Assembly (NCBI GenBank): GCA_019689515.1
Contig: JADGHI010000002.1
Location: 1 to 39,272 of the forward strand
Length of the DNA stretch: 39,272 nt
Source: Acetobacteraceae bacterium
GTDB taxonomy: Bacteria > Pseudomonadota > Alphaproteobacteria > Acetobacterales > Acetobacteraceae
Direction: 5' to 3'
Shown: positions 8,577 to 21,227 of the stretch, piece after piece
How the letters are laid out: each line of letters begins with the position of its first letter
Numbering within the stretch: the stretch's first letter is position 1
Position numbers and translations under genes: made by a program
Notes under the pieces: model-generated
Told to the model about the DNA's origin: nothing
The model's database searches: none
The model's input: the letters and a program-made list of their open reading frames with translations, nothing else

Positions 8577-10124
8577 ATGGAGAAGCATTCCGGCACCCTC
8601 CCCTCCGCCAGGGCCACGGCGACCTCCACGCCCGCCGCGATGAGTGCCGAGCGGCAACTGGCGGAAGCGTGGGCACGCGTTCGCGGGCGCCTGCGCGATG
8701 AGGTCGGGGAGGTCGAGTACCGCACCTGGCTCCGCCAGATGACGCTCGCCGGCGTCGAGGGCGACGAGGCCATCGTGCAACTCCCGACCCGCTTCCTCCG
8801 GGACTGGGTGCGCGGCCACTACGGCGACCGGCTGCGCGCGCTCTGGCAGCAGGAATTCCCGGGCGTGCGCCGCGTCGAGGTGCGCGTCGCGCGGGGCGCT
8901 GCCGCAGCGTCGCCATCGGCACCCGCAGGCGCCCGGAAGGATGAGGGCGGTGACGGCGCGGGCCGGGCGGAAGACGGGCGCACCGGCGGCAGCGGCGGCG
9001 GACTCGCCGAACCGCTGGCAACGCCCGCGCAGCAGGCCGACGCGCGCACCGCCGCGGGCATGGGCGCTGCCTCGGCGGCCGATGCGCGCGCCATGGAATG
9101 GGCGGCGCCGCTCGATGCACGCTTCACCTTCGACAGCTTCGTCGTCGGCAAGCCGAACGAATTCGCCCATGCCTGCGCGCGCCGCGTCGCCGAGCGGCCG
9201 GCGAGCCAGGGCTTCAACCCGCTTTTCCTCTACGGCGGCGTCGGCCTCGGCAAGACGCACCTGATGCACGCCATCGCCTGGGCGATCCGCGAGATGCATC
9301 CGGCGAAGAGCGTCGCGTACATGAGCGCCGAGAAGTTCATGTACCGCTTCATCGCCGCGCTGCGCAGCCAGTCCACGATGGAGTTCAAGGAATCGCTCCG
9401 CTCCGTCGATGTGCTGATGATCGACGACCTGCAATTCCTGATCGGCAAGGACAACACGCAGGAGGAGTTCTTCCACACCTTCAACGCGTTGGTGGACGCC
9501 GGCAAGCAGATCGTCGTCAGCGCCGACAAGTCGCCCTCCGACCTCTCGGGGCTGGAGGACCGGCTGCGCACGCGGCTCGGCTGCGGCATGGTGGCCGACA
9601 TCCACGCCACGACCTACGAGCTGCGCCTCTCCATCCTGGAAGCCAAGGCCGCGGCGGCCGGCGTGCCGGTGCCGCCCAAGGTGCTGGAGTTCCTCGCCCA
9701 CAAGATCACCTCCAACGTGCGCGAGCTAGAGGGCGCGCTGAACCGGCTGATCGCGCACGCCAACCTGTTCGGCCGTTCCATCACCCTCGAGGGCGCGCAG
9801 GAGGTGCTGCATGACATCCTGCGCGCGCATGACCGGCGCGTGACGATCGAGGAGATCCAGAAGCGCGTCGCCGAGCACTACAACATCCGCCTGACGGACA
9901 TGAGCAGCGCCCGGCGCGCGCGCAACATCGCACGCCCGCGCCAGGTGGCGATGTACCTTGCCAAGCAGCTCACCTCGCGCAGCCTGCCCGAGATCGGCCG
10001 GCGCTTCGGCAACCGCGACCACACCACGGTGATGCACGCCGTGAGCCGCGTCGCCGAACTGATGCAGCAGGACGCCGCCTTCGCCGAGGACGTCGAGCTG
10101 CTGCGGCGGATGCTTGAGACCTGA
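8577..10124 (+). CDS. dnaA: Chromosomal replication initiator DnaA
   Basis: DnaA binds 9-mer boxes at oriC, oligomerises in the ATP form and opens the duplex. The 515-aa protein shows domain I (about residues 25-100, VEYRTWLRQM), a low-complexity Ala/Gly-rich domain II, and the AAA+ domain with Walker A GGVGLGKTHL and Walker B MIDDLQFLIG. Domain IV carries the helix-turn-helix signature ending GNRDHTTVMHAVSRV. The ATG at 8577 is preferred because AGGGGTGG precedes it; an in-frame ATG at 8640 (MSAERQLAEAW) has no ribosome site but matches where many homologues begin. dnaN follows after 279 bp, a longer gap than in compact dnaA-dnaN operons. Confidence 0.98.
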   Translation: MEKHSGTLPSARATATSTPAAMSAERQLAEAWARVRGRLRDEVGEVEYRTWLRQMTLAGVEGDEAIVQLPTRFLRDWVRGHYGDRLRALWQQEFPGVRRVEVRVARGAAAASPSAPAGARKDEGGDGAGRAEDGRTGGSGGGLAEPLATPAQQADARTAAGMGAASAADARAMEWAAPLDARFTFDSFVVGKPNEFAHACARRVAERPASQGFNPLFLYGGVGLGKTHLMHAIAWAIREMHPAKSVAYMSAEKFMYRFIAALRSQSTMEFKESLRSVDVLMIDDLQFLIGKDNTQEEFFHTFNALVDAGKQIVVSADKSPSDLSGLEDRLRTRLGCGMVADIHATTYELRLSILEAKAAAAGVPVPPKVLEFLAHKITSNVRELEGALNRLIAHANLFGRSITLEGAQEVLHDILRAHDRRVTIEEIQKRVAEHYNIRLTDMSSARRARNIARPRQVAMYLAKQLTSRSLPEIGRRFGNRDHTTVMHAVSRVAELMQQDAAFAEDVELLRRMLET

Positions 10125-10403
10125 GAACCGGCGGGCGAACCGCCTGCGCTGCCGCCTGCCGGCCGGCCGCCCCCGACCGATCCGCCGTGGGCACGCTGCC
10201 CTGGCCGACCTCAGCGTGTCGCCCTACCGGGCGACTTCTCTGCCCCCGCTGCGGCTGCTAGAGTGCGCGCCCCGCCGCGCCGGCGGAGGCCGGCGCAGCT
10301 CTGCGGGCCCACCGGACGCACGCCAGCGCGACGTGGGATCGGGGAAGCATGGGGAGTCGGGGCGGAATCCCGGCTCCGGCGGCGTCGGGAAGATTCGGGT
10401 GCC

Positions 10404-11534
10404 ATGAAGTTCACTGTGGACCGGGCGGTGCTGCTCAAGGCGCTCGCGCATGTGCAGAGCGTGGTCGAGCGCCGCAACACCATCCCCATCCTTGCCAATG
10501 TCCTGCTCGAGGCGACCGCGGATGGCACGCTGCGCCTGACCGCGACCGACATGGAGATCGCCATCGTCGAGGAGGTCAAGGACGCGGCCATCGCCCAGCC
10601 CGGCCGCACCACCGCGCCGGCCGCCACCCTCTACGACATCGTGCGCAAGCTGCCCGAGGCAGCGAAGATCGAGCTTCAGCACGACGGAGGCGATTCGCCG
10701 CTGGCACTGCGCGCCGGCCGCTTCGCGACCTCGCTGATGGTCCTCCCGGTCGAGGACTTCCCCTCCATGACCGAGGGCAAGCTGCCGACCGTCTTCTCGC
10801 TCAAGGCCGGCGCGCTGCGCTCGCTGATTGACCGCACGCGCTTCGCTATCAGCACCGAGGAGACGCGCTACTACCTCAACGGCATCTACCTGCACGCGGG
10901 CGAGTCGGACGGGACGCCGGTGCTGCGCGCCGTCGCCACCGACGGCCATCGCCTGGCGCGCGTCGAGGAGCCGCTGCCGGACGGCGCCAAGGGCATGCCG
11001 GGCGTGATCGTGCCGCGCAAGACGGTGGGCGAGCTGCGCAAGCTCGCCGACGAGGCGCCGGACGAGATCGAGATCCGCCTCTCCGACACCAAGATCCAGT
11101 TCCGCATCGGCGCCGTCGCCCTGACCTCCAAGCTGATCGACGGCACCTTCCCCGAGTACGAACGGGTGATCCCGCGCAGCAACGACAAGGTGCTGCGCGT
11201 GGACAAGAAGGCGTTCGAGGATGCGGTCAACCGCGTCGCCGCGATCAGCACGGAGCGCTCGCGCCCCGTGAAGCTCTCGCTCGACCGCAACCACCTGCTG
11301 CTCTCCGCCGCCTCGCCCGAGCAGGGCCAGGCGCAGGAGGAGCTGGACGGCGAGGTGGTGCGCTACGACAACGGGCCGCTCGAGATCGGCTTCCAGGCCC
11401 GCTACCTCACCGACATTACCGGCCTGATCGACGGCGAGGTCGAGTTCCGCTTCGCCGACGGCTCCGCCCCGACCCTGGTGCAGGACGTGGCGAAGGCGGA
11501 CGCGCTCTTCGTGCTGATGCCAATGCGGGTGTGA
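10404..11534 (+). CDS. dnaN: DNA polymerase III subunit beta (sliding clamp)
   Basis: The beta clamp encircles DNA and tethers polymerase III and repair polymerases. At 376 aa it has the usual three-domain length. It starts MKFTVDRAVLLKALAHVQSVVERRNTIPILANVLLEA and ends VLMPMRV, both hallmarks of the family. The ATG at 10404 is chosen from homology at the N-terminus; the track ORF begins 141 bases earlier in arginine-rich nonsense. The gene is followed by a hairpin and then a convergent Bug receptor gene, so it cannot be co-transcribed with recF in the usual way. Confidence 0.97.
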   Translation: MKFTVDRAVLLKALAHVQSVVERRNTIPILANVLLEATADGTLRLTATDMEIAIVEEVKDAAIAQPGRTTAPAATLYDIVRKLPEAAKIELQHDGGDSPLALRAGRFATSLMVLPVEDFPSMTEGKLPTVFSLKAGALRSLIDRTRFAISTEETRYYLNGIYLHAGESDGTPVLRAVATDGHRLARVEEPLPDGAKGMPGVIVPRKTVGELRKLADEAPDEIEIRLSDTKIQFRIGAVALTSKLIDGTFPEYERVIPRSNDKVLRVDKKAFEDAVNRVAAISTERSRPVKLSLDRNHLLLSAASPEQGQAQEELDGEVVRYDNGPLEIGFQARYLTDITGLIDGEVEFRFADGSAPTLVQDVAKADALFVLMPMRV

Positions 11535-11559
11535 GCGGCGCGCGGAAGTCCCGCGCCGC
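11535..11559. terminator. Hairpin between convergent dnaN and Bug receptor genes
   Basis: GCGGCGCG and CGCGCCGC form an 8-bp perfect stem around nine bases, starting directly after the dnaN stop and followed by a run of C. It lies in the 38-bp gap between two converging genes, so it could terminate both. Confidence 0.5.
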
Positions 11560-11572
11560 CCCCCGCCGAGGC

Positions 11573-12574
11573 TTACTCCCTGGGGATTCCCGCCTCCTCG
11601 ACGATGCGCGCCCATCGCGCGAGCTCGCGCGCGGTGAAGGCGCCGAGTTCCTCTGGCGTGCTGGTCGTCGAGGTCAGGCCCAGACCGGCCATGAAACGCT
11701 TCGCCTCCTCGCTCTCGCCGATGGCGACGATCACGCGGTTCAGCCGCTCGACGATCGGCGCCGGGGTGCGCGCCGGCATCCAGACCGCGTTCCAGGAGGC
11801 GAAGTCGTAGCCCTCGATGCCGCTCTCCTGCATCGTGGGCACGTCGGGCAGGAGGTCGATCCGCCGCGCCGTGGTGACGGCGAGCGCGCGGATCGTCCCG
11901 GCGCGCAGGTGCGGCACCGCGGGGCCGAGGTCCACCACCATGAACTGGATCCGCCCGCCGATCAGATCGGTCATCGCCGCCGGCGTGCCGCGGTAAGTGA
12001 CTTGCTCGGCCTGGATCCCCGTCGCCTTGGTCAGCAGGTGAGTCCCGCCGAGGCCGCCCGCATTGCCGATGCCGAAGTTGAGCTTCCCCGGGTTAGCCCG
12101 CGCGTAGGCGAGAAACTCCTGGAGGTTCCGCGCCGGGAAATCGGCCCGCACCAGCAGCGCCAGGGCGTTGATCGTCAGCATCGAAACCGGGGCGAAGTCG
12201 CGAATCGGGTCGAAGCCGGGCTCGCGCAGCACATTCGGATTCGCCGCGTGGGTGGAGACGGTGCCGAAGAACACGGTGTAGCCGTCCGGCGCCGCGCGGG
12301 CGGCGGCACGCGTGGCGATCACCCCGTTCGCCCCGCCCATGTTCTCGACCGGGAAGGGCTGGCCGAGGCTACGCGCCAGACGCTCGGAGTAGAAGCGGGC
12401 AAGGGTGTCGGTGCCGCTGCCAGCGGGGAACGCGACCAGGATGCGGACCGGCCGCGTCGGCCAGGCGGCTTCCTGTGCCGACGCTCCGGGTGATGCGACG
12501 AGCGGAAGCGTCAGCGCGCCGAGCGTGGAAAGGCAACGGCGCCGGGTCAGCGTGCAAGGTGACGTCATGGGCAT
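11573..12574 (-). CDS. Bug/TctC-family tripartite tricarboxylate transporter receptor
   Basis: A 333-aa periplasmic substrate-binding protein of the Bug (TctC) family, which binds organic acids and similar small anions for TctA/TctB-type transporters. The N-terminus has a twin-arginine-like signal (TRRRCLSTLGALTLPLVA...GASAQ). The mature protein opens with WPTRPVRILVAFPAGSGTDTLARF and continues VENMGGANGVIATRAAARAAPDGYT, both family hallmarks. The DLIGGRIQFMVVDLGPAVPHLRAG and LLPDVPTMQESG segments are also typical. The start at 12572-12574 has AGGAGGAGGG upstream; the ATG two codons later is also possible. No tctA or tctB is adjacent. The gene lies opposite in direction between dnaN and recF, which are usually neighbours, and so looks like an insertion into the replication cluster. 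Confidence 0.94.
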   Translation of the reverse strand: MPMTSPCTLTRRRCLSTLGALTLPLVASPGASAQEAAWPTRPVRILVAFPAGSGTDTLARFYSERLARSLGQPFPVENMGGANGVIATRAAARAAPDGYTVFFGTVSTHAANPNVLREPGFDPIRDFAPVSMLTINALALLVRADFPARNLQEFLAYARANPGKLNFGIGNAGGLGGTHLLTKATGIQAEQVTYRGTPAAMTDLIGGRIQFMVVDLGPAVPHLRAGTIRALAVTTARRIDLLPDVPTMQESGIEGYDFASWNAVWMPARTPAPIVERLNRVIVAIGESEEAKRFMAGLGLTSTTSTPEELGAFTARELARWARIVEEAGIPRE

Positions 12575-12748
12575 GGGCGTCCCTCCTCCTTCTGTTGACG
12601 GGCGCATCCTGGCAGCGTCAGGCGGGGGCGCACAGACGCCACGACACGACCGGCGCCCGGCCGGCGGGCGTCACTCCACGCTGGGCCGATCACCGGCAGC
12701 CAGGCCGCCTGCATTCCCGTCCGCCGGGCCGGCTGCTAAGCAACGACG

Positions 12749-16457
<3,709 letters not shown>

Positions 16458-16606
16458 CGACGGAGGACGGGCGGCGCTCGGTCATCCGCCTCCGCACATC
16501 CGCCCGCTTCGCCTCTCGACGGCGCGCGCTCGCCGCTCCAAACTCCGCCCCGTCAGCGGCCGGCGCGTGCCGTCGCCGCGCGAGGACGGAGGGGAGAGGA
16601 GCGCGT

Positions 16607-17062
16607 ATGCTCGAAGTGGAGAAGCCGGCCGACATGGCCGCCTATGTCGGCAAGAAGCTCGGCGTGAGCGAATGGTTCACGGTGGACCAGAAGACCATTG
16701 ACCTGTTCGCCGAGGCGACCGGCGACCACCAGTGGATCCACGTGGACGTGGAGCGGGCGAAGCGCGAGATGCCGGGCGGCAAGACCATCGCGCACGGCTA
16801 CCTGACGCTCTCCCTGCTGCCGCGCCTGACGAAGTCGATCTACCAGATCAAGAACCGCTCGCGCGGGATCAATTACGGCTCGAACAAGGTGCGCTTCACG
16901 GCGCCGGTCCCGGCCGGCTCGCGCGTCCGCCTGCACCTGACCCTCAAGGCCTGCGAGCCGATCAAGGGCGGGCAGCGCCTGACCTTCGAGAGCTCGATGG
17001 AGCTCGAAGGCAGCGATCGGCCGGTCCTGGTCGCCGAGACCTTGTCGCTGGCGTACGACTGA
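16607..17062 (+). CDS. MaoC-family (R)-hydratase-like protein
   Basis: A 151-aa single hot-dog domain of the MaoC dehydratase family, whose members hydrate enoyl-CoA to (R)-3-hydroxyacyl-CoA. The catalytic Asp/His motif is seen in LFAEATGDHQWIHVD, followed by GKTIAHGYLTLSLLP, which is typical. RGINYGSNKVRFTAPVPAGSRVR is the conserved second half. GGAGAGGAG upstream supports the ATG at 16607. It lies 149 bp after gyrB and 58 bp before a ThDP enzyme gene, with a strong hairpin between. The physiological substrate cannot be read from the sequence. Confidence 0.9.
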   Translation: MLEVEKPADMAAYVGKKLGVSEWFTVDQKTIDLFAEATGDHQWIHVDVERAKREMPGGKTIAHGYLTLSLLPRLTKSIYQIKNRSRGINYGSNKVRFTAPVPAGSRVRLHLTLKACEPIKGGQRLTFESSMELEGSDRPVLVAETLSLAYD

Positions 17063-17069
17063 GGCCCCT

Positions 17070-17095
17070 GCCCTCCCCCGCTGCCGGGGGAGGGC
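17070..17095. terminator. Strong hairpin between maoC-like and ThDP-enzyme genes
   Basis: GCCCTCCCCCG and CGGGGGAGGGC form a perfect 11-bp stem closed by the tetraloop CTGC, seven bases after the stop codon. There is no T-run. Its position suggests termination or attenuation before the downstream gene, whose GGAGGG ribosome site starts about ten bases further on. Confidence 0.6.
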
Positions 17096-17120
17096 TGAAG
17101 GCGGGTGGAGGGCCACAGCG

Positions 17121-18815
17121 ATGGAGCAGCAGCAGTCCGGTGCCACCATGACCGGCGCGGAGTTCCTGGCGCGAAGCATCGCCGCCTCCGGCCAGACGCA
17201 CGTCTTCTTCGTGGACGCAGTGCTGCGCCGGACGCTGCTCGCGCTGCACGGGCTCGGCGTGCAGGCGGTGCTGGCGCATACCGAGAAGGCCGCGGCCTAC
17301 ATGGCCGACGGTTATGCGCGCGTCTCCGGACGGCCGGGCCTCGTCGCGGCGCAGTCGGTCGGCGCGGCAAACCTCGCGGCCGGGCTGCAGGACGCCTATC
17401 TCGCCCGCACGCCGATCCTCGCGATGACGGGCCGGAAGGTGCCGGCGCACCAGCACCGCAACGCCTATCAGGAGGTGGCGCACGCGCCGCTCTTCGCTCC
17501 GGTCACCGCCTTCGGGGCCGACGTCGCGGACGCGGCCGACCTGCCGCGCGTGCTGCGCCAGGCCTGGGCGGCCTCGGTCGCCGTGCCGCCGCGCCCCGTG
17601 CACCTCGACCTGTTCGGCCTTCAGGCGGAGGTGGTCGAGACCGGCACCGTCGCCGCCACGAAGCCGCTCGACCTCTCCGCCCTGCGCGCGCCCGCCTATC
17701 GCGCAGGGCCCGATCTGGCCGCGGTCCGCGCCGCTGCCGCGACGCTGCGCGCGGTGCCGCGTGTCGCCATCGTCGCCGGCGACGGTGCCGCCCTCTCCGG
17801 CTGCGGCGCGGAACTGCTGGCGCTGGCCGATGCGCTGGCGGCGCCGCTCGCCACCTCGCTCGGCGCGCGCGGCCTCGTGCCGACGCGGCATCCCCTCTGC
17901 ATCGGCGTCGTCGGCAGCTACTCCGCCCCACCTGCCAATCGCGTCCTCGACGGCGCGGAGCTGGTGCTGTTCGTCGGTTGCGACACCGGCGACATGCTGA
18001 CCAACTACTGGCGCGTCCCCCGTCCGGGCACGCGCGTGATCCAGATCGACGCCGATCCGCTGGAGTTCGAGCGCAGCTACGCGACCGAGCACGCGCTGAT
18101 CGGCGACCCGCGCGCCGTGCTGCGCGCGCTGGCGGCGGAGATCGGCCGCCCGGACCGCGACCGGTCCTACCTCGCCGAGGCGCAGGCGGAACTCGCCGCC
18201 TGGCGCCGCGGGATCGCCCCGCGCCTCGCCAGCGACGCCGCGCCGATCGATCCGGCGCGCCTCTGTGCCGAGATCACCGCCGCGCTGCCGGAAGACGGCA
18301 TCCTCGTCGCCGACACCGGCTATTCCGGCATCTGGACCGGCACGCTGGTGGAGTTGAACGGCACGGGCCAGACCTATCTGCGCGCCGCCGGCTCGCTCGG
18401 CTGGTCCTTCCCCGCCGCACTCGGCGCGAAATGCGCCGCGCCGCACCGCAAGGTGGTGTGCTGGAGCGGTGACGGCGCCTTCTACTACCACCTCGCGGAG
18501 CTGGAGACCGCCCGGCGGCGCGGCATCGCCGTGGCGGTGGTGGTTAACAACAACTCCGGCTTCGGCCAGGGCTGGCCGAATCTGCGGCGGCTGGCCGGGA
18601 ACCGCCCCGACGCGGCGGAGGCGCTGCTGCGCTTCGGCCCGACCGACTTCACCGCGGTCGCGCGAAGCTTCGGCCTGCGCGGGATCCGGGTCGAGCGCGC
18701 GGAGCAGATCGCGCCCGCGCTGCGCGAGGCCATCGCCGCCGACGAAACGGTCGTCGTGGACGACGTCACCGACATCGAGGCCCGCGCGCCCGAAGCCTGG
18801 GCGCCGCCTTCGTAG
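17121..18815 (+). CDS. Thiamine-diphosphate-dependent enzyme (acetolactate-synthase-like)
   Basis: A 564-aa member of the ThDP family that includes acetolactate synthase, benzoylformate decarboxylase and sulfoacetaldehyde acetyltransferase. The N-terminal pyrimidine-binding domain shows AHTEKAAAYMADGYAR, including the glutamate that activates the cofactor. The middle domain is Rossmann-like. The C-terminal domain has the ThDP/Mg motif GDGAFYYHLAELETARRRGI...VVVNNNSGFGQ. The start at 17121 has GGAGGG before it; an ATG nine codons later is an alternative. There is no small regulatory subunit (ilvH) nearby, and the FAD-binding features of true acetolactate synthase are not evident to me, so a catabolic decarboxylase or lyase role is more likely. 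The exact substrate is unknown. Confidence 0.85.
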   Translation: MEQQQSGATMTGAEFLARSIAASGQTHVFFVDAVLRRTLLALHGLGVQAVLAHTEKAAAYMADGYARVSGRPGLVAAQSVGAANLAAGLQDAYLARTPILAMTGRKVPAHQHRNAYQEVAHAPLFAPVTAFGADVADAADLPRVLRQAWAASVAVPPRPVHLDLFGLQAEVVETGTVAATKPLDLSALRAPAYRAGPDLAAVRAAAATLRAVPRVAIVAGDGAALSGCGAELLALADALAAPLATSLGARGLVPTRHPLCIGVVGSYSAPPANRVLDGAELVLFVGCDTGDMLTNYWRVPRPGTRVIQIDADPLEFERSYATEHALIGDPRAVLRALAAEIGRPDRDRSYLAEAQAELAAWRRGIAPRLASDAAPIDPARLCAEITAALPEDGILVADTGYSGIWTGTLVELNGTGQTYLRAAGSLGWSFPAALGAKCAAPHRKVVCWSGDGAFYYHLAELETARRRGIAVAVVVNNNSGFGQGWPNLRRLAGNRPDAAEALLRFGPTDFTAVARSFGLRGIRVERAEQIAPALREAIAADETVVVDDVTDIEARAPEAWAPPS

Positions 18816-19623
18816 CGGAGGCCATTCCTCGCAGCTGGACGCGCGCGCTCGCCGAGGCGGCGGAAGTGACCCCCGGCGCCTCGGACGGCGAAATTTGGCA
18901 CGAGCCGCCTTCCGGACCGACCGATCGTCCCAATCGCTCCATGGCACTGCGCCGACCTGGCGGCGCTGATGCCTCAACTTGCGGCTCCGCGCGACGCGGC
19001 CATCCGGCAATTCGACTGCCACGCCAAGCAATCGGCCGGAAACCGGAACCAAATCCAAAGAAAACTTAGCGACTCCGCTTCAATACGCACCAACAACGTA
19101 ATATGTTTTGCGGTAACGTTCTTACGAAGCACGTCGTCGCTGAATCCGCGCCATGTTTTTGTTTGAAAGAACTTGAATTCAACATTCCATATTGCGGATT
19201 GCATTTCGCGAAATTTTGGAGAATGGGGGGATCAGTCTGCCATGGGCGCTGGATTTTCAGGGGACTCACGGGCGACGTTGTGATCGGCCTCGGCTGGCTG
19301 GGTGACGGCCCCGCCGATCTCCCGGACATCCGCATCCTTCATCGTCGCCTCCCCCTCAATCGCCCGCTGCGCAGAGCGCATGCCCGAGCACCGCTGCGCC
19401 TCGGTCTCGCCGGAGGCGGGACTGGCCTGTCCCCGTTCTGCGATGAGCACATTCCGCGGACTTGCGAATGATCCGGGATGCAGAGATGGGTCCGCATGGC
19501 TCATCGCGCACGCGCGGGAACGCCGCGGCGGCCGCCAGTGGAGGTCGACGACGCATCCGCCGCTACCGGGCGCCTCCCGCTCACGGACGCTCCACGGCCG
19601 CGGCGAGTCGGCGGGCCTCAGCC
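18816..19623. other. 0.8 kb gap with an AT-rich patch between convergent genes
   Basis: No convincing gene is seen here although the flanking genes converge and need no promoters in it. From about 19045 to 19240 the sequence becomes strikingly AT-rich compared with its surroundings (for example AACAACGTAATATGTTTTGC). It includes two perfect palindromes, TTGAATTCAA (19173-19182) and ATTTCGCGAAAT (19203-19214). A 36-codon minus-strand ORF (19232-19342, MKDADVREIGGAVTQ) has a good GAGGGGGAGG ribosome site but no recognisable relatives. The base composition suggests foreign or non-coding functional DNA; no full DnaA box was found. Confidence 0.5.
19232..19342 (-). CDS. Possible 36-aa small protein
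   Basis: This short ORF encodes MKDADVREIGGAVTQPAEAD and ends in PAPMAD. It is listed only because the ATG at 19340-19342 is preceded by GAGGGGGAGG at good spacing, which is rare by chance. There is no hydrophobic segment and no family I recognise. It lies at the edge of the AT-rich patch. Confidence that it is expressed is low. Confidence 0.2.
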   Translation of the reverse strand: MKDADVREIGGAVTQPAEADHNVARESPENPAPMAD

Positions 19624-21210
19624 TCAGTCCAGTGCCGCGTGAGCGCTGCCGCCGCTGCCGCCACCGCCCGTGCCCACGGGGCGCGCGGGCCGGCGCATCA
19701 GCAGGACCAGCACTGCGGTCGGGATCGAGAGCAGCAGCAGCAGCTTGAAATCATTCGCATAGGCCATGATCTGCGCCTGGCGCGTCACCTCCTCGTTCAG
19801 CAGCGCGGCGCCCGCGCCGGTGGAGGGATCCCAGAACCGCGCCACGCCGGGCAGCTCCATCATCCGGTTCAGCGGCGAGACTGCGCTGGCGATCTCCGCA
19901 TGCAGCACCTGGGTGTCACGTTGCAGCACCGCGATGGTCACCGAGATGCCGATCGCGCTGCCGATGTTGCGGACGAGGCTGGTCAGCGCCGTGCCGTCGG
20001 TGCGCAGCTCCGGCGGAAGGGTAGCGAAGGCCACCACCTGGAGCGGGATGAAGATGAAGCCGAGCCCGAAGCCCTGCGCCGCGGTGACCATCATGAGGTG
20101 CCAGCGGCTCACATCGGGCGTCCACCCCGTCATGTCGTAGAGCGACCACGCCACGATCGCGACCCCCACCAGCATCACGGCGCGCGGGTCCGCCCGGTCG
20201 GCCAGGCGGCCGGCGACCGTCATCGCCACCATGGTGCCGACGCCGCGCGGCGCCAGCAGCAGGCCGGAGTCGAACACCGGGTAGCCGCCCAGCGTCTGCA
20301 GGTAGGGCGCGAGCAGCGCCGCGGTGGAGAACAGGATCGCCCCCACCACGAACATCATCAGGCAGCCCGACAGGAAGTTGCGGTCCCTGAAGATCCGCGG
20401 CGGGATGAACGGCCGCTCCGCCGTCGCGAGGTGGACGGCGAAGAGGTAGAGGCCGAGCACGCCGAGCCCGGCCTCGACGACGATCTCGGTCGAGCCGAAC
20501 CAGTCCTTCGACTCGCCGCGGTCCAGCATCAGCTGCAGCGCGCCGACCCCGAGGCTGAGCACCGCGAAGCCGATCCAGTCGAAGCCCCGCGCCGCCGGCC
20601 GCCCCTCCTCCCGCATGAACAGGCTGAGGCCGAGGAAGGCGAGCACGCCGACCGGCAGGTTGACGTAGAACACCCATCGCCAGTTGTAGAACTCGGTCAG
20701 CCAGCCGCCGAGGGTGGGGCCGAGGATCGGGCCCAGCATGACCCCCATGCCCCAGACCGCCATCGCGGAACCGCGCCGCGCCGGCGGGTAGATGTCGAGC
20801 ATGGTGGACTGAGACAGCGGCACCAGCGCCGCGCCGAAGGCGCCCTGCAGCAGGCGGAACACCACCATCTGTTCCAGCGACTGCGCCGCGCCGCACAGCA
20901 CCGAGGCCGCCGTGAACCCGCCGACCGAAACCAGGAAGATCCGCTTGCGCCCGAACCGCGCGGCGAGCCAGCCCACAGGCGAGGTCATGATCGCCGCCGC
21001 CACGATGTAGGAGGTGAGGACCCAGGTGATCTGCTCCGGCGTGGCCGAGAGCGTGCCCTGCATGTAGGGCAGCGCCACATTGGCGATGGTGCCGTCGAGC
21101 GCCTGCATCAGCGTCGCCGCCATGGCGCAGACGGTGATGAGGCCGCGATGCGGCACCTCCAGGGCCGCCCCGGATGCCGCCGCCGCGGTGGGGGTCGTGG
21201 GGGTCGCCAT
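19624..21210 (-). CDS. DHA2-family MFS multidrug efflux transporter (EmrB-like)
   Basis: A 528-aa inner-membrane proton antiporter of the 14-helix drug:H+ antiporter-2 family. The N-terminal helix carries MQALDGTIANVALPYMQGTL, motif A is seen as GWLAARFGRKRIF, and motif C as GPILGPTLGGWLTEFYNWRWVFYVNLPVG. All are typical of EmrB/QacA-type transporters. Many hydrophobic segments run through to about residue 510, and the tail is Gly/Ser rich. It is the last gene of a marR-emrA-emrB type operon, starting 17 bp after the membrane fusion protein gene. It should form a pump with EmrA and an outer-membrane channel encoded elsewhere. Substrates, typically hydrophobic compounds and uncouplers, are inferred from the family only. 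Confidence 0.94.
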   Translation of the reverse strand: MATPTTPTAAAASGAALEVPHRGLITVCAMAATLMQALDGTIANVALPYMQGTLSATPEQITWVLTSYIVAAAIMTSPVGWLAARFGRKRIFLVSVGGFTAASVLCGAAQSLEQMVVFRLLQGAFGAALVPLSQSTMLDIYPPARRGSAMAVWGMGVMLGPILGPTLGGWLTEFYNWRWVFYVNLPVGVLAFLGLSLFMREEGRPAARGFDWIGFAVLSLGVGALQLMLDRGESKDWFGSTEIVVEAGLGVLGLYLFAVHLATAERPFIPPRIFRDRNFLSGCLMMFVVGAILFSTAALLAPYLQTLGGYPVFDSGLLLAPRGVGTMVAMTVAGRLADRADPRAVMLVGVAIVAWSLYDMTGWTPDVSRWHLMMVTAAQGFGLGFIFIPLQVVAFATLPPELRTDGTALTSLVRNIGSAIGISVTIAVLQRDTQVLHAEIASAVSPLNRMMELPGVARFWDPSTGAGAALLNEEVTRQAQIMAYANDFKLLLLLSIPTAVLVLLMRRPARPVGTGGGGSGGSAHAALD

Positions 21211-21227
21211 GGCCGGGCCGGCGCTCG

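Noticed and set aside
16962-19058. 698-aa minus-strand ORF opposite the ThDP enzyme
   Set aside because: Arg/Gly/His-rich antisense frame without recognisable domains.
19045-19240. AT-rich island as oriC
   Set aside because: No TTATCCACA-type box on either strand; the AT content alone does not justify calling an origin.
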